Shown: positions 42,470 through 51,627 of the stretch, piece by piece
Numbering within the stretch: position 1 is the stretch's first letter
Layout of the letters: each line of letters starts with the position of its first letter
Assembly: GCA_047620505.1 (NCBI GenBank)
Contig: JBLHKS010000012.1
Span: 1 to 64,000, forward strand
Length of the DNA: 64,000 bases
From: JBLHKS01 sp047620505
GTDB lineage: Bacteria; Verrucomicrobiota; Verrucomicrobiia; Verrucomicrobiales; DEV007
Direction of reading: 5' to 3'
Made by a program: the position numbers and the translations under genes
The notes under the pieces: generated by a model
Seen by the model: the letters and a program-made list of their open reading frames with translations, nothing else
What the model was told of the DNA's origin: nothing
Database searches by the model: none

Positions 42470-43531
42470 ATGAAAAACTTCGCTTCCGTTCTAATTCCAC
42501 TCCTCGCGATCCTGCTCGCGCCCTTCGCTTCCGTTTTTGCGGCCGAAACCCTCGTCCTCAAGGGCAAAGACGGCCCGGGCAAGGGGAAGAAAATCGTGCT
42601 CGTTTCCGGCGACGAAGAATATCGCTCTGAAGAGGCCATGCCGATGCTGGCAAAAATCCTCAGCCAAACTCACGGCTTCGATTGCGAGGTAATTTTTTCC
42701 CTCGATCCTGAAGGGAAGTACATCGATTCGAACAACCAACCGGGGCTTCGCGGGCTGAAGGCGTTGGACGACGCCGATTTGATGATCATCGCGACGCGCT
42801 TCCGCAAACCGTCAGCCGAAGAAGCGGCGCACCTGACGACTTTCATGAACGCAGGCAAGCCGGTCATCGGACTGCGCACGGCGACTCACGCTTTTAACGG
42901 CGGAGACAAATTCGGCGGGACGATCGGGTTCGGCGAATGGGGCCGGAAGATTCTCGGCGAGCAGTGGGTCAGCCATCACGGCGGCCACAAACGCGAGGGT
43001 GCTCGCGGGGTGATCGAAAAGGCAAATGCTGGCCACGCGGTTTTGAATTCGGTCGAAGACGTCTTTGCTCCAAGCGACGTTTACGGCGTGACGCACTTGA
43101 CGGACGTGGACACGATTCTGCTTCGCGGCGCGGTGACCGAGACACTCGATCCGAAGTCAAAACCGATCGAAGGCGCGAAAAATAGTCCGATGCAGCCCCT
43201 GGCTTGGCTCCACCCGTACATCGCGCCGAATGGCGAGACGAAGGGAACGAGTTTCTGCACGACGGCGGGCGCTTCGGTCGATCTGGTCAGCGAAGATCTC
43301 CGCCGGCTGGTCGTCAACGCGGCTTATCATTTGACCGGTCTGGACGTTCCGGAAAAAGCGGACGTCGCTTTCGTCGATCCGTTTTACCCGAGCTTCTACG
43401 GGTTCATCCGAGAGAAGGACTACTGGAAGAATCTGGACATGCAGCCGGAAGACTACGGTCTCGGCAAGTCGCCAGCAGCTGCTGACCCGAACGGTTCGCC
43501 GGATTGGCCGTTCCGCGCGACGAAGCCGTAA
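42470..43531 (+). CDS. Secreted ThuA-like domain protein
   Basis: 353 residues from the ATG at 42470, which starts a signal peptide (MKNFASVLIPLLAILLAPFASVFAA). The glutamine-amidotransferase-like ThuA fold is visible: KKIVLVSGDEEYRSEEAMPMLAKIL, LMIIATRFRKPSAEEAAHLTTFMNAGKPVIGLRTATHAF and SHHGGHKREGARG. These proteins accompany sugar-catabolic genes in Planctomycetota and Verrucomicrobiota; a trehalose-related role was proposed for ThuA of rhizobia. No catalytic Cys nucleophile is evident. Exact palindrome copy at 43473-43484 (PAAAD). Confidence 0.82.
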   Translation: MKNFASVLIPLLAILLAPFASVFAAETLVLKGKDGPGKGKKIVLVSGDEEYRSEEAMPMLAKILSQTHGFDCEVIFSLDPEGKYIDSNNQPGLRGLKALDDADLMIIATRFRKPSAEEAAHLTTFMNAGKPVIGLRTATHAFNGGDKFGGTIGFGEWGRKILGEQWVSHHGGHKREGARGVIEKANAGHAVLNSVEDVFAPSDVYGVTHLTDVDTILLRGAVTETLDPKSKPIEGAKNSPMQPLAWLHPYIAPNGETKGTSFCTTAGASVDLVSEDLRRLVVNAAYHLTGLDVPEKADVAFVDPFYPSFYGFIREKDYWKNLDMQPEDYGLGKSPAAADPNGSPDWPFRATKP

Positions 43532-43545
43532 GGAAAATTGGTGGA

Positions 43546-43571
43546 GGAGCGCTGATCTCGTTCGGCGCTCC
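43546..43571. terminator. Hairpin between convergent genes
   Basis: GGAGCGC (43546-43552) pairs with GCGCTCC (43565-43571) across a 12-base loop in the 45-base gap between the ThuA gene and the convergent secreted-protein gene. There is no strong T tract, so a bidirectional terminator is probable but not certain. Confidence 0.5.
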
Positions 43572-43576
43572 CGCTT

Positions 43577-44083
43577 TCACTCCATCAAATCGCGGACGTG
43601 AGGAAAGCGCTCTGAAAAGATCCGCAGGTGCTGATCCGTGAGGCCTTTCCAGATGACGAGAACGCCGTCGGTCGAGCCGCGATCAATCTGGATGTAGCTG
43701 CGAATCGATCCTTGCTTGCGACTGATCGCCTGGATGTTTGCGGCGATCAATTTGCCCTGATTGCTCGGCGTCGTGCTGGCCTGCGCGATGATGTCCGTGC
43801 CTTTGCGGCTGAGTTTGAAAGCAACCCCGTAGGTCGCGCCGTCATCGGCAAGAAAAGGGTAAAACCAGGCGACGTCGGCGTCGGTGACCAACGGAAGCTT
43901 TGAAAAGTAAAACTGCTGGGCCTGATCTCCCATTTTGACCGCTTGAGCGAAGTCCGGAAATTCGTCAGCCGTCGTTTCGAGATGAAAGCTGATGAGAACC
44001 GGAGCCCCCTGACCACGCTTTCCAGCGCCAATGAGAAGGAGCCCTGCGCAGGCGAGAAGAGCCAGAGTAATTCGGCGGTACAT
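43577..44083 (-). CDS. Hypothetical secreted protein
   Basis: 168 residues with a signal peptide (MYRRITLALLACAGLLLIGAG). The mature part is not recognised; it has alternating strands and helices (VLISFHLETTADEFPDFAQ, WFYPFLADDGATYGVAFKLS, LIAANIQAISRKQG, SYIQIDRGSTDGVLVIWKGL), suggesting one compact alpha/beta domain. A Cys in the signal (LLAC) does not fit a lipobox well. It is convergent with the ThuA gene and divergent from the glycosyltransferase gene. Confidence 0.65.
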   Translation of the reverse strand: MYRRITLALLACAGLLLIGAGKRGQGAPVLISFHLETTADEFPDFAQAVKMGDQAQQFYFSKLPLVTDADVAWFYPFLADDGATYGVAFKLSRKGTDIIAQASTTPSNQGKLIAANIQAISRKQGSIRSYIQIDRGSTDGVLVIWKGLTDQHLRIFSERFPHVRDLME

Positions 44084-44151
44084 CCGGCCATTAGAACCTG
44101 TTTCGTCTTCGAATACAAGCTTCCTTCGACGAGAATGCCTCGTCTGAAAAC

Positions 44152-44976
44152 TTGGCGCGGCAGCGATCCTCGGCTTGCTTCGGGAGCGGGATCGGCGTCT
44201 CTGTTCGGGCTCGCCTGACGATTTTGAAAAACCAGAACGACGTTTCGATCATCATTCCCGCCTTCCACGAGGGAAACGCGATCGCGCCTTGTCTGGAGCG
44301 GGTTCTCAAGATTTTCGACTCTCCCGAAGTCATCGTTTGCGATGGGTCAGCCGATGAAAAGACTCGCGACTGCGCCGAATCAGCCGGCGCGCGCTACCTC
44401 GTCCCGGAAAACCACCATCGGGCTCACGCGATGAACGCCGGCGCTGCGTCCGCGTCAGGCGATCTCCTCCTTTTCGTTCACGCGGACACGATTTTGCCAC
44501 GCGCCGCCCAGCAGCTGCTGGATTTGAACCTGCACGAATTCGGTTGGGGCGGATTCTGGAAAAGCTTCAAGCCGAACGGTTGGTGGCTCTGGTGGCACGC
44601 GCTGACGGTCAATTTCTGCAAGTTGGAAACGACCGGCGAGATCCTCGGCGACAACGCGATGTTCGTCCGACGCGATGTTTTCGAAGAGCTGGGCGGCTTT
44701 CCTGAGCAGGAGCTTTTCGAAGACGTCGAGTTCTCCGAGCGGCTTCGCGAACACGCCGAAAGGACCGGCCTGCAGCAAAAAATCTTCTGGCGTGCCGCCA
44801 CAACTTCCTCGCGGCGATTTCAAAAGCATGGCCCGTTCTACACCGTTTATCTGATGCAGCGCTGTCGGCAGTGGTACGCCCAGGGCGTCGACCCAGCCGA
44901 GATTCTTCGGCGTTACAACGAGCTGGAGGATTCGAAAGCGGCTAGTTCTCGCTCCCGAGGAGTTTCTCGCGCATGA
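44152..44976 (+). CDS. Family 2 glycosyltransferase (TIGR04283-like)
   Basis: 274 residues as drawn; the recognisable domain starts at VSIIIPAFHEGNAIAPCLERV (residue 31), so a TTG at 44224 is a possible true start. The GT2 pattern is clear: EVIVCDGSADEKTRDCAESAGARY, HRAHAMNAGAASASGDLLLFVHADT (DxD-like), GDNAMFVRRDVFEELGGFPEQELFEDVEFSERLRE. The RAHAMNAGA and HADT pair is typical of the subgroup linked to small-molecule glycosylation such as arsenosugars. The acceptor is unknown. Exact palindrome copy at 44509-44520 (AQQLLDL). Overlaps the convergent hydrolase gene by 35 bases. Confidence 0.85.
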   Translation: MARQRSSACFGSGIGVSVRARLTILKNQNDVSIIIPAFHEGNAIAPCLERVLKIFDSPEVIVCDGSADEKTRDCAESAGARYLVPENHHRAHAMNAGAASASGDLLLFVHADTILPRAAQQLLDLNLHEFGWGGFWKSFKPNGWWLWWHALTVNFCKLETTGEILGDNAMFVRRDVFEELGGFPEQELFEDVEFSERLREHAERTGLQQKIFWRAATTSSRRFQKHGPFYTVYLMQRCRQWYAQGVDPAEILRRYNELEDSKAASSRSRGVSRA

Positions 44977-45805
44977 AAGCCGTCGCCCGCTTGGCTGAGC
45001 CCGCTTCGCCAGCCCCGGCGACGCCGTGGTTTCCACCTTCAACTCGGTAGAGCTCAACCTCGACCTCCGCCGCTTTCAGAGCCGCTTCAAGCACGGTCGC
45101 ATGCTCGAAAGGCACGATCACGTCGGCGTCTCCGTGAACGATCAGGACCGGCGGATCGTCCTTCGAAACAAAATGCAACGGCGACACGTCTGACTTTTTC
45201 TCCTCGGACATTTCCGCAGCTGGCGTGCCGGGCTCGTAACCCAGCAGCTGCCGGTAAGCCGGGTGACCATGTTTGACCGTCGCGAGCAGCCCCCAGTCAG
45301 TCGGACCCGCGAACGGGATCGCAAAGGAAACGCGCGAACTCAGCTTCGCGATCGGGTCTTTCGAATCCGGATCAGCCTCGTCGTCCTGCAGCGCCACGTA
45401 AGCCGAAAGATGGCCGCCCGCAGACCCGCCGGTCACGCCCATGCGATCCGGATCGATCTTCCATTTTTCCGCATTCGCCCGGATGAACTGGATCGCTCGC
45501 GCGCAATCGTCGACCTGAGCTGGGTGCGGCGCGACGTCGGTGAATCGATATTCGACCGAAACGACCGCGAGCCAGCCTTGCGCGTTCGCTTTGGCGAGGT
45601 AGGCAGGAATCCCGTTTTTCGATCCCGCCCGCCAACCGCCGCCGTGGATGTAGACCATGACCGGAGCGGGTTCGTCTGATTCCGCGAGGTAGACATCGAG
45701 AATCTGGGCCGCGTCGTCATCGTCGTAAGCGACGTCTTTGAAATCAGGTGCGGCGCTGGCACCAGCAGCTGCCAGGGCGAAACAGAGAACGATTGGGAGT
45801 TTCAT
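44942..45805 (-). CDS. Secreted alpha/beta hydrolase (esterase, BD-FAE-like)
   Basis: 287 residues with a signal peptide (MKLPIVLCFALAAAGASAA). The oxyanion motif is MVYIHGGGWRAGSKNGIPAYL, the nucleophile elbow GVTGGSAGGHLSAYVAL, the acid Asp lies in VLIVHGDADVIVPFEHA and the His in EGGNHGVAGAG. This matches carbohydrate esterases and lipases of the HSL/BD-FAE type. It probably removes acyl groups from polysaccharides. Palindrome variants at 45242-45253 and 45763-45774. Confidence 0.88.
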   Translation of the reverse strand: MKLPIVLCFALAAAGASAAPDFKDVAYDDDDAAQILDVYLAESDEPAPVMVYIHGGGWRAGSKNGIPAYLAKANAQGWLAVVSVEYRFTDVAPHPAQVDDCARAIQFIRANAEKWKIDPDRMGVTGGSAGGHLSAYVALQDDEADPDSKDPIAKLSSRVSFAIPFAGPTDWGLLATVKHGHPAYRQLLGYEPGTPAAEMSEEKKSDVSPLHFVSKDDPPVLIVHGDADVIVPFEHATVLEAALKAAEVEVELYRVEGGNHGVAGAGEAGSAKRATAFMREKLLGSEN

Positions 45806-45924
45806 GCGCTCAACTTAGAAAGCTGAAGCGATCTGCCAAGCTTTGGATTTTTTCGCAATCCGTTCTGGCCATTCCCTCACGTTTCTTCATGCTTGGCGGC
45901 TCAACCCGACCAAACCCATTTCCC

Positions 45925-47217
45925 ATGAGTGATTTACAAAAGAAAGAACGCTGGTACTCCGGCGTCACCGGCTACCAGTGGCTCGTCCTCCTGATCGCAT
46001 CGTTAGGCTGGATCTTCGATGTCTACGAAGGCCAAATCTTCAACCTGACGCGAAACGCGATGCTGTCCGATATCCTCGGCTTGCCAGGTGACAGCCCCGA
46101 AATCAAAAAGTACGGCGAGCTGTTCCTCGCGATTTTCCTGCTGGGAGGAACGTTCGGCGGATTGCTGTTCGGGTCGCTGGCCGACCGACATGGCCGAGGG
46201 AAGATCATGGTTATCACGATCCTCATGTATTCGGTTTTCTCGGGGTTGACCTTTTTCGCCACCGAACTCTGGCACGTTGCGTCGCTTCGTTTTTTCGTAG
46301 CGATGGGAGTTGGCGGAGAGTGGGCAGTGGCCGCAGCGCTGGTAGCCGAAGTCTTTCCGAAGCGGGCTAGAGCCCAGGCATCCGGAATTTTCCATACTTC
46401 AAGCGTTCTCGGCACAACCGCAGCAGCGCTGGTCGCGATGTGGGTCGTCGAATGGCGTCATGCTTATTTAATTGGGATCCTGCCAGCGTTGCTCGTCGTC
46501 TGGGTTCGCATCTCGATCAAGGAACCCGAGCAGTGGAAGAAAAAACGCGAGGAAGCGAAAGCGGGGTCTGGCGGAGAACGGGCTGGCAGCTTTTTTGATC
46601 TCCTTTGCAAAAGTCCCTGGAACAAGAAAGCCTTTCTTGGAATGGGCCTGGCTGCCGTGGGTCTCGGCACGTTCTGGGCGATCACGATCGCTGGGCAGGA
46701 CATCGTGCGCGAAATGCAGATGGCCAACGGCGTCGAAGAAGGTGTCGCGCGCAAATCCGGGCAGTTTGCCTACGGCGTGGTCCAGACGATTGGCGGTGGT
46801 TTTGGCCTGCTTCTGTTCGGGCCTCTGTGCGCTTGGATTGGTCGAAAGAAGACCTTCATTTTCTACCACCTCGCCGCCGTGATCATCGTTCCGATCACCT
46901 GTTTCGTTCCGCAAACTTATGAGCAGCTACTGTTCGTTTTGCCGTTCTTCGGATTCTTCACGCTCGGAATGCACGCCGGCTACGCTGTCTATTTTCCGGA
47001 GCTTTTCCCGACTCGTCTACGGGCGACCGGCACAAGTTTCTGTTTCAACGGTGGCCGGATTCTCGCTGTGACCGTCCTGATTTTCTCGGGCTGGCTCAAG
47101 AGCCGTGAAGGCATCGAGTTGACGACGGCTTTGACGATGCTGAGCGGACTCTTCCTCGTTGGCGCATTCCTGGTGCTGTTTCTGCCGGAAACCAAGGGGC
47201 AAGACCTCCCGGATTAG
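45925..47217 (+). CDS. MFS transporter (metabolite:H+ symporter type)
   Basis: 430 residues from the ATG at 45925; an upstream in-frame start lies in the divergent gene's 5' end. About twelve membrane helices. The loop 2-3 motif is GSLADRHGRGKIMV, and FVAMGVGGEWAVAAALVAEVFPKRARAQASG is the helix 4-5 signature of the sugar/metabolite:H+ symporter families. LFLPETKGQDLP at the end is typical too. The substrate is probably an organic acid or sugar. It lies 30 bases upstream of the TauE/SafE gene, with a palindrome copy between them. Confidence 0.88.
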   Translation: MSDLQKKERWYSGVTGYQWLVLLIASLGWIFDVYEGQIFNLTRNAMLSDILGLPGDSPEIKKYGELFLAIFLLGGTFGGLLFGSLADRHGRGKIMVITILMYSVFSGLTFFATELWHVASLRFFVAMGVGGEWAVAAALVAEVFPKRARAQASGIFHTSSVLGTTAAALVAMWVVEWRHAYLIGILPALLVVWVRISIKEPEQWKKKREEAKAGSGGERAGSFFDLLCKSPWNKKAFLGMGLAAVGLGTFWAITIAGQDIVREMQMANGVEEGVARKSGQFAYGVVQTIGGGFGLLLFGPLCAWIGRKKTFIFYHLAAVIIVPITCFVPQTYEQLLFVLPFFGFFTLGMHAGYAVYFPELFPTRLRATGTSFCFNGGRILAVTVLIFSGWLKSREGIELTTALTMLSGLFLVGAFLVLFLPETKGQDLPD

Positions 47218-47221
47218 AGCT

Positions 47222-47233
47222 CAGCAGCTGCTG
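47222..47233. repeat. Dispersed palindrome copy in an intergenic gap
   Basis: Exact CAGCAGCTGCTG four bases after the stop of the MFS gene and 14 bases before the GTG of the next gene. It has no coding role here, which argues that the sequence is maintained at the DNA level. Confidence 0.85.
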
Positions 47234-47247
47234 GCGGCCAAACCTTT

Positions 47248-48000
47248 GTGAGCGATTACGCTATCATCGTCACCTGCACGGTCTTCGCAGTCGCGGGATT
47301 CGTGCAGGGGCTGAGCGGATTTGGCTTCGGGATCGTCGCGATGGCGATCCTGCCGCTGGCCTTGAATGACATGCAGACGGCGTTCAGCATCACCGCGCTG
47401 AACTCGCTGATCATCCCGATTCTGACCTTCGTTCGTTTGCGGCACGCCTTTAAATTGGCGGACGCGCTCCCGATGACCATCGCTGCGATCGGGGGAGCTT
47501 TGTTAGGATTTGCGTTCGCGGACTATCTGATCGGCGAGACGATTTTTCTCAGGATTCTGGGCGCGACGCTCATCGTTTTCGCGGCTGCCGACGTGATCCT
47601 GACAAGTGCACTGAAAACCCACATGCCAAAGTGGATGGCTTGGCCGTGCGGGCTCGTCGGCGGATTTTTCGGCGGGGCGTTCAACACTGGTGGACCGCCG
47701 ATGGTCGCCTTCTGCTATTCTCAGCCTTGGACGAAGCACCAGATCGTTGCCACGCTTCAATTCGCTTTCCTCATCGCAACGAGCGCGCGAGTCGCGCTGA
47801 TGGCGGGGACCGGAAAATACTTCGATAAACAGGTTTTGATGCTAACGCTTTCGACGGTGATTCCGATCGCGATCGGGATTTACTTCGGCGGGCAACTGCT
47901 GGCGCGGATTCCATTGCAGAAGCTCCGGATCGGCGTGTTCGCGATCGTGGTTTTGTTAGGCCTTCAGTACCTGCTCTTTCCAAACGTAGGCAGCCGCTAA
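47248..48000 (+). CDS. TauE/SafE (TSUP) family membrane transporter
   Basis: 250 residues from a GTG start, about eight membrane helices in two repeats. The family motif FVQGLSGFGFGIVAMAILPL is at the start of repeat 1 and GLVGGFFGGAFNTGGPPMVAF at repeat 2. These proteins move sulfur-containing organics, sulfite or other anions across the inner membrane. Export of sulfite or sulfonates would suit the sulfatase-rich setting, but the substrate is not determined. Confidence 0.88.
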   Translation: MSDYAIIVTCTVFAVAGFVQGLSGFGFGIVAMAILPLALNDMQTAFSITALNSLIIPILTFVRLRHAFKLADALPMTIAAIGGALLGFAFADYLIGETIFLRILGATLIVFAAADVILTSALKTHMPKWMAWPCGLVGGFFGGAFNTGGPPMVAFCYSQPWTKHQIVATLQFAFLIATSARVALMAGTGKYFDKQVLMLTLSTVIPIAIGIYFGGQLLARIPLQKLRIGVFAIVVLLGLQYLLFPNVGSR

Positions 48001-48007
48001 CTGGAAA

Positions 48008-48110
48008 TTTTGAACCGCGGATTGCACGGATTCTCGCGGATGGTTTTAAAAAGGAACCCAATTCCAAATCCAAAAAATCCGCGCCCATCCGCGAAATCCG
48101 CGGTCCAAAA
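48008..48110. repeat. Imperfect long inverted repeat between convergent genes
   Basis: The left arm (about 48008-48043) contains ACCGCGGATT and TCGCGGATGG; the right arm (48085-48110) contains CCATCCGCGAAATCCGCGGT. TTTTG at the outer left pairs with CAAAA at the outer right. It fills the gap between the TauE/SafE gene and alr. Its sequence differs from the GTAG-ended elements, so it is a separate repeat type or a large terminator. Confidence 0.65.
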
Positions 48111-48113
48111 CTC

Positions 48114-49226
48114 TTACCGGTAAACCCGCTGAACCCGCCGCGTGATCCCGGTCAGAATCTCCCAGGAAATCGTGCCGGCCTTTTCCGCCAACTCAGTCGC
48201 CAGCTGCTGCTGGTCGCCCTGCTCGCCGATCAAGACTGCTTCCTCCCCAGGTTCCGGCAATTTTTCGAGCCCTGACACGTCCACAACAATCTGATCCATC
48301 GTCACTCGACCCAGCAACGGGCATCGCTGGCCATGAATCAAAACATCGGCTCCCGAGCCGGAAATCGAACGAGGATAGCCATCGCCGTAGCCAATCCCGA
48401 TTGTCGCAACCCGCATCGCGCGCTCCGTGATGAACGTTCGTCCATAATTGATACCGTGATTCGGCGGAAGCTCACGAACCAGCGTAACGCGCGACTTGAG
48501 CGACAGCACGGGCCGCAATTCCTTTTGGTGTTTCGGCAAGGGCGAAAGGCCGTAAAGCATCAGGCCGGGCCGCATCAGAGTTGCCGATTTCTGAAGCTCG
48601 GCGAATTCCAGAAGGCCAGCGCTGTTGCTGAGATGAAAATGCCGCGTTTCCGGCAAGGACTGGCGGAGTTGCTCAGTCATCGAAATTTGCGCGCGCGTGA
48701 AATTCGCGTCTTCGTCCGCAGACGGAAAATGCGTCGCGATTCCGTCCAGCCGAACGTTCGCCAAACCCGATATCGCTTCGGCAATCGCCGCGGCTTCGCT
48801 TTCGAGGCAACCCATCCGGCCCATTCCGGTGTCGATCGTGAGATGCAGCGTCGCTTTGATTCCCAGCTCCTTCGCCAACGTGTCGAACGCCATCGCCTCG
48901 TCAAAACTAGACACGGTGACCACAAACCCGTTCGCTGCAGCGATCGCGCGCTCGTGCGGAAGCACCGGCCCTAACACGAGCACTTTTCCGGGAGCATTCG
49001 CAGCGACTTCGAGGCCTTCCGAGACGTTCGCAACGCCAAACCAGCGAACCTCGTCCGCAAGCGCCGCGACAACGCCGGCGAGCCCATGGCCGTAGGCGTC
49101 CGCTTTGACGACAGCCATTATTTCGCGATCGCCAGCATACGATTTCGCCACGCTTAAGTTGTGGCGCAGCGCGGAGAGATCGATCTCCGCCCAGGTTCGA
49201 AGCTGCGCAATGGAATCGGAAATCAC
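48114..49226 (-). CDS. alr: Alanine racemase
   Basis: 370 residues. The PLP-binding Lys is in MAVVKADAYGHGLAGVV near residue 41. The second catalytic base (Tyr) is near NHGINYGRTFITERAMRVATIGIGYGDGYPR. The C-terminal domain has CPLLGRVTMDQIVVDVSGL and SWEILTGITRRVQRVY. It makes D-alanine for peptidoglycan. It lies 15 bases downstream of the GHL10 gene on the same strand. A two-mismatch palindrome relative is near 48198. Confidence 0.95.
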   Translation of the reverse strand: MISDSIAQLRTWAEIDLSALRHNLSVAKSYAGDREIMAVVKADAYGHGLAGVVAALADEVRWFGVANVSEGLEVAANAPGKVLVLGPVLPHERAIAAANGFVVTVSSFDEAMAFDTLAKELGIKATLHLTIDTGMGRMGCLESEAAAIAEAISGLANVRLDGIATHFPSADEDANFTRAQISMTEQLRQSLPETRHFHLSNSAGLLEFAELQKSATLMRPGLMLYGLSPLPKHQKELRPVLSLKSRVTLVRELPPNHGINYGRTFITERAMRVATIGIGYGDGYPRSISGSGADVLIHGQRCPLLGRVTMDQIVVDVSGLEKLPEPGEEAVLIGEQGDQQQLATELAEKAGTISWEILTGITRRVQRVYR

Positions 49227-49241
49227 GGCCGAAGAGAAACG

Positions 49242-50801
49242 CTAATTTTGCTCGTCAACAACGACGGCAACCGGCGGGGCTGCGGTCGCCGATTTCAAAA
49301 GAGAGGCGGAACTTCCAAGTTCTCCTGCATGTCCAATTGGCGTAACCGCGATCTGAGCCGGAGCGCCTTCGATCGCCAGATTCGTCTTGTCGGCAGGCAG
49401 CAGCTGCCCGGTCGTCCAAGCCCCGTTCTCCATCGTCTGGACCAACCACCAGCGGACCCGGTTTTCCAAGCCGTCGCCGTCCCACTGAACGACCACCGAG
49501 GCATCGGTTTCGGCAACGAGGCGCAGCTGAGCTTTCGGAAGCAGCCCGTCGGAAAGCCACGGCGATGCAGGCGGAAGCGCGAAGCTGCCGTAGATGTTGT
49601 TTTTGAAGACCTCGACAAGATTCGCCCGATTTTCCATCAGCGATTTCACGCTGTAGTGAATGTGGCCGGAGCCGTGACTAACGTCGTTGTTATCGCGAGA
49701 AATTTTCACCTGCCGCAGGGCATCGTTCGCGTCGCGATTCGGCTCGCCCTCGCTTTGGATTCGGTAAATCGCGATTCCCGGCCAGAGATGTCGACCCTGC
49801 TTGTTTTCATCGCGCCACCAGTCGTAGAGCCCGCCGAAACCGAGCTGCTCATGATCGGTCGACCAGTAAAGCTGAGGAGCGAGGTAATCCATCCAACCGT
49901 TGTGCCACCATTTTTTGACGTCGGCGTAAAGTGACTCGTAGGCATCCAGGCTCGTTTTAACCTGCGCCGGCTGACCTGGCCGGTAAACCCCGAACGGGCT
50001 GACGCCGACTTTGCAGGTCGGGTCGATCTCTTTAACCGTCTTGTAGAATTCTTCCACGAACCCACTCATCGCGTCCCGCCGCCAATCGCCGATTAGCAAC
50101 TCGCCACCAGTTTCTCGATAAGCCTGGTAAGAGGCGTAGTCGTTAAAATCCTCCCACTTGCCTGCCTTATTCTTGAAAGGGTAGGGATAAAAATAGTCGT
50201 CGATGTGGACGCCGTCGATGTCGTAGCGCTCAAGCACATCTCGAACCACATCGATTGCTCTCTGACGTGAAAATTCGAGGGTCGGCTCAAGCCAGAGCTT
50301 CTTGCCGTACTGTCGAACGGCCTTCGGATGGGTCTGCGTGACGTGATCCGGATGGCTCTTGCCGTGCCCCGAATTCACGGCCCGAAACGGGTTGAACCAA
50401 GCGTGAAGTTCGATCCCTCGTTTGTGGCACTCGCGGACGGAAAACTCGAGTGGGTCGTAGCCTGGATCGCGTCCCATCTCGCCGGTCAGCCACGGTGCCC
50501 AGGGTTCAATTTTGGATCGGTAAAGCGCGTCGCACTCGCCGCGGATCTGGAGGACGACGGCGTTGAGTTTCATCTCGACGGCGCGATCGAGAATCGCGAT
50601 CATCTCAGCTTTTTGATCGGCAATCGGAAGCGTGGCCTTCGACGGCCAATCGATGTTGTGGACGGTCGCAATCCACACTCCGCGAAACTCGCGCTGGGGC
50701 GGATCCGGCGTGGTGTCTGCCGATTTATAGCCAGCAGCTGCTGCGGTGCCGACCACGAAGCTCAAGCTCAAGGCGAGAGCAAATTTCCACCAGAATCTCA
50801 T
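49242..50801 (-). CDS. Secreted glycoside hydrolase-like protein, GHL10 (DUF187/YngK) family
   Basis: 519 residues with a signal peptide (RFWWKFALALSLSFVVGTAAAA). The GHL10 TIM barrel opens with REFRGVWIATVHNIDWPSK and continues LNAVVLQIRGECDALYRSKIEPWAPWLTG, GIELHAWFNPFRA, and YDIDGVHIDDYFYPYP with candidate acidic residues. The C-terminal part (about 420-519) looks like a fibronectin-type domain. Predicted to cleave a glycan, possibly peptidoglycan-related given the linkage to alr 15 bases downstream. Exact palindrome copy at 50732-50743 (AAAG, close to the signal cleavage site). Confidence 0.88.
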   Translation of the reverse strand: MRFWWKFALALSLSFVVGTAAAAGYKSADTTPDPPQREFRGVWIATVHNIDWPSKATLPIADQKAEMIAILDRAVEMKLNAVVLQIRGECDALYRSKIEPWAPWLTGEMGRDPGYDPLEFSVRECHKRGIELHAWFNPFRAVNSGHGKSHPDHVTQTHPKAVRQYGKKLWLEPTLEFSRQRAIDVVRDVLERYDIDGVHIDDYFYPYPFKNKAGKWEDFNDYASYQAYRETGGELLIGDWRRDAMSGFVEEFYKTVKEIDPTCKVGVSPFGVYRPGQPAQVKTSLDAYESLYADVKKWWHNGWMDYLAPQLYWSTDHEQLGFGGLYDWWRDENKQGRHLWPGIAIYRIQSEGEPNRDANDALRQVKISRDNNDVSHGSGHIHYSVKSLMENRANLVEVFKNNIYGSFALPPASPWLSDGLLPKAQLRLVAETDASVVVQWDGDGLENRVRWWLVQTMENGAWTTGQLLPADKTNLAIEGAPAQIAVTPIGHAGELGSSASLLKSATAAPPVAVVVDEQN

Positions 50802-50930
50802 GAAACACCGAATAGGGGAATCGCACGCGGTTCAAGCTGGAACGCGCGCGGCATTACAATTTCTGGAATGATTTGTAACGGACAGAATCCACGAACCCTG
50901 AAAACGTAGCAGTTCTAGAAACCCGCCATC

Positions 50931-51581
50931 ATGAATTCCTGTCCAACTCCAAGCGCGCCCACTCCCCATCCGGATTTTCTTCCGAAGCCGAAAAAATCCG
51001 GCCGAGGCTGTCTGATTGTTCTGGGCGTTTTCGTTCTACTCGGCGTGCTCGGCTATTTGGGCTATCGTCACTATTTCCATGCCGAAATCAAGCCGACCGA
51101 ACTGACTCGAGGAGAGGAAATCGTCGTCGATACAAAAATTGAGGATATTGAAACAGCCGCCACGGCTCCACAGCCAGCTAAGCCGAAACAGGGCCGCAGA
51201 ATCGTTTTCACCGAGCACGAAGTGAATGGCCTTCTCAATAAGGCGGATCTTGGCGATACGTTTCGGATCGACTTCAAGGACGGCTACATTGACATCACGA
51301 CCGTTTTTCCAGTTCCAGAAGACGTCCCGGTAATCGGCGGCGCGAATCTTCGGGTCAGCGTGGATCTCGCTTTGGAAAAACTACCGAACGGCAGCCTTTC
51401 TTTTGCCGTTAAGAATGTCGACATCGCGGGTCTGCCGCTTCCGGACGATTTCATCGGTGGGATCAAAGGCGATAATCTGATTGAGCGGCTCAAAGACGAA
51501 AAGATCTTCCAGCTTCTCAGCGCTGGCGTCTCGGATCTCCAGATCGGTGGCGGCGAACTCGCGGTAATTCTCGCCTTCTGA
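50931..51581 (+). CDS. Membrane-anchored protein of unknown function (DUF2140/LmeA-like fold possible)
   Basis: 216 residues. A Pro-rich N-terminus precedes one membrane helix (GCLIVLGVFVLLGVLGYLGY). The outer domain has VFTEHEVNGLLNKADLGDTF, FKDGYIDITTVFPVPEDV, LRVSVDLALEKLPNGSLSFAVKNVDIAGLPLP and a C-terminal LQIGGGELAVIL. The E-H-E-V-N-G-L-L start followed by long amphipathic beta strands resembles YpmS/LmeA-type lipid-binding tubular domains; the match is tentative. Transcribed toward trpS, 46 bases downstream. Confidence 0.6.
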   Translation: MNSCPTPSAPTPHPDFLPKPKKSGRGCLIVLGVFVLLGVLGYLGYRHYFHAEIKPTELTRGEEIVVDTKIEDIETAATAPQPAKPKQGRRIVFTEHEVNGLLNKADLGDTFRIDFKDGYIDITTVFPVPEDVPVIGGANLRVSVDLALEKLPNGSLSFAVKNVDIAGLPLPDDFIGGIKGDNLIERLKDEKIFQLLSAGVSDLQIGGGELAVILAF

Positions 51582-51627
51582 GTCAGGCAGTTTGACTTTC
51601 CGGCGCGTGGGCGAACATTCGGGCCCC

